A program made the position numbers and the translations under genes. Below are positions 7,679 to 15,226 of a stretch of DNA of 29,527 nt, piece after piece. Origin of the DNA: Erythrobacter sp. CCH5-A1 (GTDB lineage Bacteria; Pseudomonadota; Alphaproteobacteria; Sphingomonadales; Sphingomonadaceae); NCBI RefSeq assembly GCF_001557115.1, contig NZ_LSKQ01000116.1:1-29527 (forward strand), written 5' to 3'. Numbering within the stretch: the first letter of the stretch is position 1; each line of letters starts with the position of its first letter. Below the pieces are notes generated by a model. That model was given only the letters and a program-made list of their open reading frames with translations. It was not told the origin of the DNA and searched no databases.

Positions 7679-8488
7679 TCATGCTCCCTTCAGCCAGGCG
7701 ACGAGAGCCGCCTTGGGTCGATATCCTTCGAGAACAGCCCCATCAGACCGCACGATCACCGGCGTGCCAGTGAAGCCATGCTTGCGCGCGAAGGCCTCGT
7801 TTTCGTCCAATCCGCGGGTGTCGCAGGTGGCGGCCTTGACCGGCATCTGCGCATAGGCGGCGCGCACCGCTTCACGCTGATCGCTGGCGCACAGCACCCG
7901 GTCGGCGATATCGCGGCTGCCAAGCACAGAGATCGGCCGCTCGATCACCGTCACGTTCATCTGCTCAAGCTCGCGGCTCAGCGCGCGGCAATATCCGCAC
8001 TGGAAATCCGAAAAGACGGTGACCTTCTGGCCCCCCTTCCCCCATACGATCGCACCAGCATCGGACAGCGTCGAGAGATCCACTTTCTGCGCTACCGCCT
8101 GTGACACGGTGCGCTCGCTGCGCGACCCGCGTCCCCCTCCAGATGCTTCGCTTTCGCCAGCATTGGCGAGCGCGTTGGCCTTGGCTGCACCGCCCACCAG
8201 CATGTCGGGATTAAGCTCGAGAAGGCGCGCAGCCGTCAAATCCTGGCGGGTTTCCATGTCATAGACCCGCCCGATGATGAGGTAACGGGCACTGGCATCG
8301 ACATAGAACAGGTTTTCCTTGGCGGTGACCTCGCACAGCCCGGCAATGCGGTTGCAATCGACGCCCGTAACTTCGGTTTTAGGCAGCCGAGTCTTGAGAA
8401 GCCCAGCCACATCCGGTGAGCTGGAGGCGGCGGTTGCGCCCAGCAATAGCGACATCGATGCAAGCGCGACGTTGGTGGTATTCAGCAT
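7679..8488 (-). CDS. DsbC-like disulfide isomerase
   Basis: 269-residue exported thioredoxin-fold protein. A signal peptide covers about residues 1-24. An N-terminal DsbC/G-type dimerisation region (with the paired cysteines of VDCNRIAGLCEV) leads by a Gly/Ser linker (about 105-128) into the catalytic domain. The active site is CGYC at about 164-167, preceded by TVFSDFQ, and the cis-Pro loop is TGTPVIV near the C-terminus. It should shuffle disulfides in Cys-rich transfer proteins such as TraU, TraV and TraN, as TrbB or plasmid DsbC proteins do. The ATG at 8488 is chosen because GGAG lies 7 bases upstream; a TTG two codons earlier is less likely. Confidence 0.9.
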   Translation of the reverse strand: MLNTTNVALASMSLLLGATAASSSPDVAGLLKTRLPKTEVTGVDCNRIAGLCEVTAKENLFYVDASARYLIIGRVYDMETRQDLTAARLLELNPDMLVGGAAKANALANAGESEASGGGRGSRSERTVSQAVAQKVDLSTLSDAGAIVWGKGGQKVTVFSDFQCGYCRALSRELEQMNVTVIERPISVLGSRDIADRVLCASDQREAVRAAYAQMPVKAATCDTRGLDENEAFARKHGFTGTPVIVRSDGAVLEGYRPKAALVAWLKGA

Positions 8489-8524
8489 GAACAAACTCCT
8501 TCACTCCGCGCGGCGCGGGCGTGC

Positions 8525-9826
8525 TCAGTTCTGGATGAAAACGCCGTCGAGAAAGACGATCTCGACATCGATGCCGGTCGGCATTTCGATGACGGGCTGG
8601 TACTGCTCGGCGCGCTCGATGAGATATTGCGAAAGGGTGTTGCCCGCGGTAGCTGCGCCGCCCCCGATCGCCTGGATCCCGACGTCGGACGCCGACGGCA
8701 AAACAGGGTCCTGTGCGATGCGCGGGATCTGATTGGCACCCTGAAAGGCGTTGCCGACACCGCTTACGAGGCCGGCCAAGAAGGCTTGCGTCGCAAGCCC
8801 GCCTTCGCGGCTGACCACCCTCCCCCGCACGCCGGTCTTCCCGCCGAAGCTGATGAAGCCCTTGACGTCGGAAACTGCGTAACGACCGTTGGCCTGCGGG
8901 CAGGTCATGCGCTGAAGCTTCACATAGACCTTCTCGCTCGAGAGATCGCCGCGCGCGGCGCCGTTAACCAGGCATCCCTCGATCTTGGTCGTGAGCAGTT
9001 TGCCGTCCCGGTAGACCGACCGGGCCGGGCCGGTGATCCGAAGGACGACTGGCAAGGGATCGGTCTGCGAATTGACGCCCGCCGAGGCATCGACACCGAC
9101 GATGACGCGCGCCTTGGCGATCGAGTTGGGAGGCAGATAGTTCGGACTATCGGTGTAGCTAGTGGAGCCGCCACTGATCCGGGTAGCGGTGCCCGACGGC
9201 CCGCCCTCAAAGGCAACGAGCTTGATAGAGCGTGGGCTGTAAGGCGAACCGGCCACGGCGGCTGCAGCTGCTGCCCCCGCTCCGCCCTGAGGACCGGCGC
9301 GGCCCACTGCAGGACCGGTCGGACCATACATGCCTTGCGGCGGCATCGGCGCGGCTGCCCGCTGGGCGAGCTGTTGGCGCAGCTGATCGTTCTCGGTCTG
9401 GTAGGCGCCAACCACTCGCTGACCGTCGGTCGCCATCGCCTGATTCTCGGCCTGTAGCGCCGCGATCTGCGCCTGCAGCGCATCGAGCCGCTGATCCTGA
9501 CCCTCGATGCCGCGCAGCTGGTTCTGCATGCCCTGCATTTCGGCTTCGGACATTGCCTGCCATTGCTGCTGCCCCATGTTCTTGTTGACCATATCATCGG
9601 TCGAGACCTTGATCTCGCCCTTGTCCGCCACCTTGGCGGCCTCGTCGGCCGTATCATCGGCGAAGATGTAGGCCGAGCCCGCCACAAGGGCCACGAGACC
9701 AGCAGCGGTCATCAGCATCATCTGCTTCTTCCTGACAGCATCATTGGTGCCGAACTCTTCGACATCGACCGTGTCGTCGGCATCGAGCTGCCTGGGCTTG
9801 CGCTTGAAAGGATTGTTGAAGTTCAT
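8525..9826 (-). CDS. traB: Core complex protein TraB (VirB10-like)
   Basis: 433-residue VirB10-like protein that spans the periplasm, linking the inner membrane to the outer-membrane core. A cytoplasmic basic/acidic head (1-35) is followed by one transmembrane segment (about 36-56), a Gln/Met-rich coiled-coil region (about 85-140), a Pro/Gly/Ala-rich linker (about 150-195) and the C-terminal TraB/VirB10 beta-barrel domain with SIAKARVIVGVDA, RITGPARSVYRDGKL and RGRVVSREG. F TraB is 475 residues. The ATG overlaps the traK stop as ATGA. All expected parts are present. Confidence 0.94.
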   Translation of the reverse strand: MNFNNPFKRKPRQLDADDTVDVEEFGTNDAVRKKQMMLMTAAGLVALVAGSAYIFADDTADEAAKVADKGEIKVSTDDMVNKNMGQQQWQAMSEAEMQGMQNQLRGIEGQDQRLDALQAQIAALQAENQAMATDGQRVVGAYQTENDQLRQQLAQRAAAPMPPQGMYGPTGPAVGRAGPQGGAGAAAAAAVAGSPYSPRSIKLVAFEGGPSGTATRISGGSTSYTDSPNYLPPNSIAKARVIVGVDASAGVNSQTDPLPVVLRITGPARSVYRDGKLLTTKIEGCLVNGAARGDLSSEKVYVKLQRMTCPQANGRYAVSDVKGFISFGGKTGVRGRVVSREGGLATQAFLAGLVSGVGNAFQGANQIPRIAQDPVLPSASDVGIQAIGGGAATAGNTLSQYLIERAEQYQPVIEMPTGIDVEIVFLDGVFIQN

Positions 9827-10647
9827 GGACGTCCTCCCACGGAGCTGGCCGCGATCTGGCCCGATGGCGTGATGATGTAGGCAGTGGTCACCTCGCGTTC
9901 GGCGAGTTCATGCTTGGCAACGCTAACCGCGACCGCGTTGCTCGGCGCGATGGTCTGCTCGTTCAGAACTGCTGTCGCTTTTCCGGTGTTCTCGATCCTG
10001 AGCACACGGCCGACGAGGTTGAGGCCGCGATATTCAGTGATCAACTGGACCTTGAGCGGGCCCACCATGACCGGGCTCATTGACGGCTGACGGATCTCGA
10101 ACCCGTCCATGCCCTGCCCCTGATACATGGCCTGGATGAGAGAGGCCGAAGTTTCCTCCGGCGACATCGCACGCGCGAGTTCGGCGGGCTCTTCGCCGAG
10201 GATATCGCGGTTCTCGACGAAAACCTGATGGGCGCGCTCGCCCTCGAGGCGGCAAGCGAATTTGTAGACGAAGCCCTTGGCTGTCGTGCCGAAGAACGAA
10301 ACCTCGTCCTTCGTGAATCCTTCGGGCACGGAGATGTAGATGTCGCCGCGCGTCGGTTCGTTCACGACCGTGAAGTCATCGGTCTCGTTGCCGGTGGTCA
10401 ACTTCGACACGCTGGCGAAGCGATCGTCCTTGAGACTGACCCGCGTCAGGCCAGACTTGGATATGGTGCAAGCGACCTCGCTGTTATCGGTCGCGAGCAG
10501 CGTCTCATCTGCGAAGGCCGGTGAGGCCATCAGCAATGCCCCTGCGACCAAAAGCCCTGCGCCAATCGTTCGGCTGCTGAGGCAGAGCGGACGGGCAGCA
10601 AGTGCCGTCCCGCTTGCAAACAGGCCGATTGCATATGGCGTGATCAT
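9823..10647 (-). CDS. traK: Secretin-like protein TraK (VirB9-like)
   Basis: 274-residue periplasmic/outer-membrane-associated core component. In F it binds TraV and TraB. A hydrophobic signal core (about 27-44) ends in ASPAFADE, with cleavage after AFA. The n-region is about 26 residues long, which is unusual, but the ATG overlaps the traE stop as ATGA, which supports this start. The mature part has the alternating beta-strand pattern of TraK, and the C-terminal domain contains YRGLNLVGRVLRIENTGK. F TraK is 242 residues. Position between traE and traB is the classic F order. Confidence 0.91.
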   Translation of the reverse strand: MITPYAIGLFASGTALAARPLCLSSRTIGAGLLVAGALLMASPAFADETLLATDNSEVACTISKSGLTRVSLKDDRFASVSKLTTGNETDDFTVVNEPTRGDIYISVPEGFTKDEVSFFGTTAKGFVYKFACRLEGERAHQVFVENRDILGEEPAELARAMSPEETSASLIQAMYQGQGMDGFEIRQPSMSPVMVGPLKVQLITEYRGLNLVGRVLRIENTGKATAVLNEQTIAPSNAVAVSVAKHELAEREVTTAYIITPSGQIAASSVGGRP

Positions 10648-11222
10648 GCCTCTTCCCCTTGTTCCTGGCCTTCGGCCTTGGAGATCATGCCGAAACCGAC
10701 CAACTGCAGAGACAACCCGGAATACTTCCAGGTGAAGCGAAAGCGCTTGTGTTCGGCAGTGACAGCCTTCGAACCGACGACTGTATGGAGCGTGCCGGAT
10801 ACTTCGGAGGTCAGGGTGTCGGGATCGACGCGGATCGCACCGATCGTGAAGTACTGGCTGATGCTCGAATTGCCCTGCTCCTTGATGACCTTCATGAGGT
10901 CGCGCTTCAGTGCCCCGTGTGCCTCGGGCGCGGCGATCTCGAGGATCGTTTCCATCCAGTAGTTTAGGTTCTCAGGGCTGCGATTGAGTGCAATGAGAGC
11001 GGTATCGCGCGTCACCATTTCGAGATATTCCTCGGAGACGCCGCTCGACGATACGGTCAGCGGGCTGCGCAGGACGGGTTGAAGAACGATCTCGCGGTCG
11101 CGCGTGAACCCAAAGATCAGGAGCAGGACAAGCAGGCCTGCCAGCGTCAGTGCGGTGATACCCAGCATGTTGCGCTGCTTGAGCACACGCTGCGATTGCG
11201 CCAGTCCGTACGAATGATCCAT
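10644..11222 (-). CDS. traE: Pilus assembly protein TraE (VirB8-like)
   Basis: 192-residue inner-membrane protein with one N-terminal transmembrane segment (about 20-39) and a periplasmic domain, as in the TraE family (F TraE is 188 residues). Diagnostic features are the N-terminal SQRVLKQRN motif before the membrane segment and VSGTLHTVVGSK plus FTWKYSGLSLQLVGF near the C-terminus. It starts 1 base after the traL stop and ends overlapping traK by 4 bases. It forms part of the inner-membrane platform for pilus assembly. Confidence 0.93.
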   Translation of the reverse strand: MDHSYGLAQSQRVLKQRNMLGITALTLAGLLVLLLIFGFTRDREIVLQPVLRSPLTVSSSGVSEEYLEMVTRDTALIALNRSPENLNYWMETILEIAAPEAHGALKRDLMKVIKEQGNSSISQYFTIGAIRVDPDTLTSEVSGTLHTVVGSKAVTAEHKRFRFTWKYSGLSLQLVGFGMISKAEGQEQGEEA

Positions 11223-11223
11223 G

Positions 11224-11508
11224 TCAGCCCACCATCATGCGAAGATGGGAGGGCGGTGTCGCCTTCAGACCGGTGAAGCTCGACGGCAGGTACCAGTAGG
11301 CCATGTGGAAAACCCACGATGTGGCCCGCCCGGCTTTGAGTTTCCTAAACCCCCACCATCCAAGCACCGCCAGCACCAATCCGATCACGACGTGCTGGCT
11401 CAGAATGCCCCAGATGAACGGAACCGCCATCGCGAGGAATTCATCCAGCGTCCAGAACCCGATGAGTTCAGGATCGTCGAGATGCGAAGGAATGCTGTAC
11501 CGATCCAT
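11224..11508 (-). CDS. traL: Pilus assembly protein TraL (VirB3-like)
   Basis: 94-residue inner-membrane protein of the TraL family. The N-terminal motif MDRYSIPSHLDDPELIGFWTLDE is typical (family pattern IPxxLddPx). Two hydrophobic segments cover about residues 24-50. The tail contains the conserved aromatic stretch MAYWYLPSSF. The open frame runs upstream into the pilin gene, but the ATG at 11508 fits the family and follows a GGGGAGGGGGG ribosome-binding stretch. It probably recruits TraC to the membrane, as VirB3 does for VirB4. Confidence 0.92.
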   Translation of the reverse strand: MDRYSIPSHLDDPELIGFWTLDEFLAMAVPFIWGILSQHVVIGLVLAVLGWWGFRKLKAGRATSWVFHMAYWYLPSSFTGLKATPPSHLRMMVG

Positions 11509-11542
11509 TTGCTTACCCCCCTCCCCTAGGTTGCACGCCGCC

Positions 11543-11866
11543 TCAGATCGTCGCGGTGACGGTCGAGGTGACGATCGGAACGCCGGTGCCGGCACCCACG
11601 CCGACGGCGACCGGAACGGCGACCTGGGCGAGGCTGAAGCGGCCCGAACCGAGGGCGACAAGGCCGCCGGCAAGGCTCATCACGGTGATGATCCGACCGC
11701 CCGAACCTTCGAGGAAGTTCGTGAAGGTCGTGAGCGCGGTGTTGAAGGTGTTGTCGGTACCGGCATAGGCCGCACCGATCGTCAGGAGGCTGACGATGGC
11801 GAACACCGCCAGCGCCATCAGGATCGTGTTCAGCGACAGACCCTGCTTCATCGAGAGTGCATTCAT
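11543..11866 (-). CDS. traA: Conjugative pilin TraA
   Basis: 107-residue prepilin of the F-type (VirB2-like) family. A long leader with hydrophobic core (about 15-34) ends in GAAYA, predicting cleavage near residue 35 and a mature pilin of about 72 residues. The mature part has two hydrophobic segments around a short basic turn (GSGRFS), the normal pilin hairpin. The ATG at 11866 is preferred over one six codons earlier because GGGGAA lies just upstream. It is the first gene of the minus-strand transfer operon, next to the control region. A traX-type acetylase gene is not visible in this window. Confidence 0.9.
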   Translation of the reverse strand: MNALSMKQGLSLNTILMALAVFAIVSLLTIGAAYAGTDNTFNTALTTFTNFLEGSGGRIITVMSLAGGLVALGSGRFSLAQVAVPVAVGVGAGTGVPIVTSTVTATI

Positions 11867-12030
11867 TGCAGTTCCCCGTTCCACGGCCCCGCGGGATTGC
11901 GGAACCTAGGCGAGGAAACGGGAATCCGGCCTATGCTTCAAGAATTATGTCTTCGACTATCACTCAGCTCACCGCAACTTGTCACTTCGTTTGCCGCATG
12001 CATGAATGAATTTCTCGTATTTATGAATTA

Positions 12031-12120
12031 TTTTCCGACATCATGGAATTTTGTTCCTATGTAGAGGAGCAATTTTCCAGAGCGATCAATACGCATTGTC
12101 CATCATAGGAAAAATTTTCC
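12031..12120 (+). repeat. Three TTTTCC sites at 42-bp spacing
   Basis: TTTTCC starts at 12031, 12073 and 12115, so the steps are exactly 42 bases (four helical turns). The two right-hand copies share AATTTTCC; the left one is TATTTTCC. The last copy is half of the palindrome GGAAAAATTTTCC. The phasing suggests sites bound on one DNA face, for example by a transfer activator, IHF-like protein or oriT accessory protein. Confidence 0.4.
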
Positions 12121-12210
12121 CCTCCAGCTCTGAAACTGAATGACATTTCTGCATCAGAGGGTGAGAGCACCGCCGCACGACGCTGATCTGCGCGAACCTC
12201 ATCCCAAAGA

Positions 12211-12253
12211 TTAATACTTGACAATGTGCCTAGGCTTTAAGTTAATATTTGAC
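12211..12253 (+). repeat. 12-bp direct repeat, probable operator
   Basis: TTAATACTTGAC (12211-12222) and TTAATATTTGAC (12242-12253) differ by one base and are 31 bases apart, about three helical turns. The first copy contains most of the TTGACA -35 box, and the second covers the -10/start region of the promoter for the HTH gene. This is a natural layout for autoregulation by the HTH protein. Confidence 0.55.
12218..12246 (+). promoter_or_regulatory. Sigma70-like promoter for HTH gene
   Basis: A perfect TTGACA -35 box (12218-12223) is followed after 17 bases by GTTAAT (12241-12246), which matches four of six positions of TATAAT. Transcription would start near 12253, just before the HTH gene. 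Confidence 0.5.
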
Positions 12254-12270
12254 TGAGGGGTCGGAAATTT

Positions 12271-12759
12271 ATGCAGAATATCCTTAACGAAGAAAGCAGG
12301 GCCGCTCGTTTCGAGCAGTACCGGATCGTCCTAACCGAGGCGTGGCGGCGCAACGGGATGACCAACCGGGAGGTAGCCCTTGCGACTGGCAAGGGAATGA
12401 GCCTCGTCAGCAAGGTCAAGAATGGCCGGGCCAACATATGTTCGAGCTTTCGCCACCAGCTAATTGATCTTTTCGAGATGGACAGAGCACGGCTGTTCAT
12501 TGCGATCGAGGTGGCGGGGGACGGCATGCTGTACTTCGACCCCACCTTCAAGCAAGTATGCTATGCGTCGATGAGCTTCGTACGGGAGCTTCTGACGTTG
12601 ACGAGAGACGATGTTTCGCCGGAGCAAAGAGCACTTTTTGCAGCGTTCTCCGAGCAAACAATCAGCACAGTCGCAGGCCAAGCCGGTTCAAATGTCACAG
12701 AGCGATTCGCTGCAATCATCCCAGCCCTGACCCGCCTTGTTGAAGTGCCGAGAGCTTAG
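12271..12759 (+). CDS. HTH transcriptional regulator
   Basis: 162-residue putative DNA-binding regulator. Residues about 28-55 (RRNGMTNREVALATGKGMSLVSKVKNGRANI) look like an XRE/Cro-type helix-turn-helix. The rest is soluble, with no membrane segment and no other domain I recognise; the C-terminal half may be a dimerisation or effector domain. It faces away from traA, across a region with repeats and its own promoter, so a role in controlling the transfer operon and itself is likely. The ribosome site is weak (only an AGGGG at some distance), which fits a low-level repressor. Exact family is uncertain. Confidence 0.75.
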   Translation: MQNILNEESRAARFEQYRIVLTEAWRRNGMTNREVALATGKGMSLVSKVKNGRANICSSFRHQLIDLFEMDRARLFIAIEVAGDGMLYFDPTFKQVCYASMSFVRELLTLTRDDVSPEQRALFAAFSEQTISTVAGQAGSNVTERFAAIIPALTRLVEVPRA

Positions 12760-12814
12760 GATCACGATTGTTCCAGGGGTTCAGTCGACGCGCCAATCAC
12801 GCACTTTGAAGGTT

Positions 12815-12875
12815 CGCCAACGCCAGCTTGCCGATTTGAAGGTTTTCATTTATTCAAAAGCCACAAAACCTTCAA
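12815..12875. repeat. TTGAAGGTT repeat cluster before parA
   Basis: TTTGAAGGTT occurs at 12815-12824 and 12835-12844 as direct repeats 20 bases apart. A third copy is inverted at 12865-12875 (AAAACCTTCAA), forming an 11-bp inverted repeat with TTGAAGGTTTT at 12836-12846. The inverted copy ends at the ribosome-binding site of parA. This is probably the operator for ParA autoregulation through its N-terminal HTH, or a centromere-like site. Confidence 0.6.
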
Positions 12876-12887
12876 GGACACCTCTGG

Positions 12888-14090
12888 ATGGCATATTCAG
12901 ATTCAATTGTAACCCAGATTGGCGATCTCGCGGAGGCGGGCGAACGAATGATCGAGAGGCTGCGGCGGAAGGCTTTTCTGCCTGACAGCCGCAAAGGTCT
13001 GAACGTCCGGTTTGGAGTTGCTGAGACCGCGCAACTGCTCGGCTGTTCGACCAACAGGATCCGGATGGCCGAGGAAGATGGTAGACTTCCCCCGCCTCCC
13101 TCGAGCGAAAACGGAAGGCGTCTGGGCTACTCGATCGAAGACATACTTCACATGCGGCAGGTGCTGGACGCAAGCCCCGCCCGCGGCCCTAAAGACACTC
13201 CAGCGATGATTGCCGTTCAGAACTTCAAGGGGGGCGTCGGGAAATCGACCGTAACCACTCATCTGGCGCATTATTTCGCGGTTCAGGGCTACCGCGTCCT
13301 CGTTGTTGATTGCGACAGTCAGGCCACGACTACAACCCTGTTCGGGTTCAATCCGCACTTTAACATCACACGAGAAGAGACCCTTTACCCGTATCTTTCC
13401 ATCGACCCAACCCAAGCGGACCTCCTCTATGCGGTCAAGAATACACCGTGGCCAAATGTCGACCTGATTCCTTCAAACCTCGAGCTGTTTGACGTCGAGT
13501 ACGAACTCGCTGCCTCCGGCGCAGACGGCCAGAGCGTCCTTGCAGCTCGGTTCCGCAAATTGAAACAGGGCCTGATCGATCTTGCACGAGACTATGACGT
13601 CGTCATTCTCGACCCACCTCCCGCACTCGGCACGATCTCGCTTGCGGTGATGCAGGCGGCGAACTCCCTGCTGGTACCCCTTGCGGCCACCACGCCGGAC
13701 TTCTGCTCGACAGTCCAATTCCTCTCAATGATGGATCAAGTGATTGGTCAATTGGTCGAAGCTGGCGTGGCGGTAGAGTACAACTTTGTCCGCCTCCTAT
13801 GTTCGAAGTTCGACAGCGGCGATCCAAGCCATGAGATGGTGCGAGCCATAATGGAGCAGAGCTTTGGCCCCGCCCTTCTGCCTGTCCCCATTCTGGAGAG
13901 CGCTGAAATCAGCCACGCTGCTCTGCGTATGATGACGATATACGAGCTGGAGAAGCCAATCGGTACGACGAGGACGCACAAGCGATGCCGGTCCAACCTC
14001 GACGAAGCCCTCGGGCAGGTCGAGCAACTTGTAAGACAAGGCTGGGGCCGGACCCAGAACATTGACGAAAGCCTTCTCGTCAATGGCTGA
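12888..14090 (+). CDS. parA: Plasmid partition ATPase ParA
   Basis: 400-residue large (type Ia) ParA. The N-terminal 95 residues contain a MerR-like winged HTH (RFGVAETAQLLGCSTNRIRMAEEDGRLPPPP), which in this class binds the par operator. The ATPase domain starts near 105 with the deviant Walker A KGGVGKS at 114-120, then DCDSQATTTTLFG near 145-157 (Walker A') and VVILDPPPALG (Walker B) near 240. It moves plasmid copies apart over the nucleoid, together with ParB. The ATG has AGGA 9 bases upstream, touching the inverted repeat cluster. Similar in layout to RepA of repABC plasmids, but here the initiator downstream is of another family. It may be cotranscribed with parB and repA. Confidence 0.95.
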   Translation: MAYSDSIVTQIGDLAEAGERMIERLRRKAFLPDSRKGLNVRFGVAETAQLLGCSTNRIRMAEEDGRLPPPPSSENGRRLGYSIEDILHMRQVLDASPARGPKDTPAMIAVQNFKGGVGKSTVTTHLAHYFAVQGYRVLVVDCDSQATTTTLFGFNPHFNITREETLYPYLSIDPTQADLLYAVKNTPWPNVDLIPSNLELFDVEYELAASGADGQSVLAARFRKLKQGLIDLARDYDVVILDPPPALGTISLAVMQAANSLLVPLAATTPDFCSTVQFLSMMDQVIGQLVEAGVAVEYNFVRLLCSKFDSGDPSHEMVRAIMEQSFGPALLPVPILESAEISHAALRMMTIYELEKPIGTTRTHKRCRSNLDEALGQVEQLVRQGWGRTQNIDESLLVNG

Positions 14091-14160
14091 AGCGACCACC
14101 CTGCTTGAATCGAGATTACGGGCTCTAATGAGCGGCGCGCCTCCACTGGCGGCACACTGA
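14083..14160 (+). CDS. Possible 25-residue ORF between parA and parB
   Basis: An ATG inside the parA stop region opens a 25-residue frame that ends 10 bases before the parB start. It overlaps the parA stop by 8 bases. No domain can be seen in something this short. It could be a coupling leader that carries ribosomes from parA to parB, or just chance. The parB ribosome site (GAGAGG) lies over its stop codon, which is consistent with coupling. Confidence 0.25.
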   Translation: MAEATTLLESRLRALMSGAPPLAAH

Positions 14161-14170
14161 GAGGCCAACG

Positions 14171-15226
14171 ATGGCAAAGAAGCAAAAGGACTATCTGACC
14201 GCATTGCTGGCAGATGAGATCGAGGGCCGGGAGACAGACCCGACAGAGGGCGAGTCTGAAGGCACCCCTGCGCTGCGTGCAGACCGATCACGCAGAAATT
14301 CATTGCTTGGGCGCGAAAGCGCCCTCGCCCGGGTCGCCAGTGGCGAGGTCAGGCAGGTTACGCAGCTTGCACTAGACCCTGCACGCGTTCGTCCGTGGAC
14401 GGGGAATGCGCGTTCCTACAGCCACCTCAATGAAGACAATTGCCGCGAGCTGATTGACGCGATCATCGCCGAAGGAGGTCAGAAAGTACCCGCCGTCGTT
14501 CGCCGAATTGAGGGCGATCCGGAGTTTGAATTCGAGGTCATCGCAGGCACGCGGCGACATTGGTCAATTTCCTGGCTTCGCCAGAACTCCTATCCCGATT
14601 TGAAATTTCTCGCGCAGGTTGCCGACCTCGACGATGAGGCCGCTTTCCGTCTCGCCGACATCGAGAACCGCGCCCGCAAGGACGTTTCTGACCTCGAGAG
14701 AGCTCGCAACTATGCAGCCGCACTGAAGACCCATTACGGCAACCATCAGTCGCGGATGGCAGAACGACTTAAGCTGTCTCAGAGCTGGCTGTCGAAAATG
14801 ATCAAGGTCGCGACTATCCCCGATTCCGTTGTAGCGGCTTTCGCATCTCCAGCTGACGTCCAGCTGAAGCCAGCCTACCCCCTCGCCCAGGCTTTCAGTG
14901 ATCCGAAAAGGGCTGCATTGATCCAGAAGGCCGCCAAGGACCTAGCGACGAAACAGGCGCAGCTCCGCAATGAGGGAAAGCCCCCCATCCCTGCGCCGGA
15001 CGTCATCAAGGCACTACTCACCACAGAGCAATCGCCCACCAAAAACCGAGAAATTGTGCTGAACGGGGCGCATGACCGGCCCGCAGTCAGCCTGCAGCGA
15101 ACAAATCGGCAGGGCGTGACCTTGCGCCTGCATTCTGGGCACGGCCTCTCCGACGACGAGCTGCTAGCCAAGATCAAACTGCTGCTAGAAACCCTTGCCG
15201 CAGATGGTGGAGGACTTCAAAGATGA
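14171..15226 (+). CDS. parB: Plasmid partition protein ParB
   Basis: 351-residue centromere-binding ParB/RepB-type protein. Residues 60-170 form the N-terminal ParB/CTPase-like domain, with the GTRRH motif at 126-130 (family GERR) and ENRARKDVSDLERA at 165-178. A helix-turn-helix follows at about 194-214 (RMAERLKLSQSWLSKMIKVA). The C-terminal part is the linker and dimer domain. A disordered acidic N-terminus (1-45) probably carries the ParA-contacting region. It lies 80 bases after parA and its stop overlaps a downstream 41-codon frame as ATGA. Its target site may be the palindromes at 15269-15321 or the repeats before parA. Confidence 0.94.
   Translation: MAKKQKDYLTALLADEIEGRETDPTEGESEGTPALRADRSRRNSLLGRESALARVASGEVRQVTQLALDPARVRPWTGNARSYSHLNEDNCRELIDAIIAEGGQKVPAVVRRIEGDPEFEFEVIAGTRRHWSISWLRQNSYPDLKFLAQVADLDDEAAFRLADIENRARKDVSDLERARNYAAALKTHYGNHQSRMAERLKLSQSWLSKMIKVATIPDSVVAAFASPADVQLKPAYPLAQAFSDPKRAALIQKAAKDLATKQAQLRNEGKPPIPAPDVIKALLTTEQSPTKNREIVLNGAHDRPAVSLQRTNRQGVTLRLHSGHGLSDDELLAKIKLLLETLAADGGGLQR

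Larger units (their letters stand above)
11867..12270. promoter_or_regulatory. Divergent control region traA / HTH gene
   Basis: About 400 bases without a convincing gene, clearly more AT-rich than its flanks. It separates the minus-strand transfer operon from the plus-strand HTH regulator. It holds three TTTTCC sites spaced 42 bases apart (12031-12120), a 13-base palindrome GGAAAAATTTTCC (12108-12120) and a 12-base direct repeat (12211-12253). A weak minus-strand promoter for traA may be GTGACA (11980-11985 complement) and GATAGT (11956-11961 complement) with an 18-base spacer. oriT could also lie here, but no relaxase gene or nick motif is recognised. Confidence 0.6.

Noticed and set aside
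11509..11673. N-terminal extension of the traL frame into traA
   Set aside because: The extension is Arg/Ser/Pro-rich out-of-frame pilin sequence; the family start MDRYSIPSHL has a strong ribosome site.
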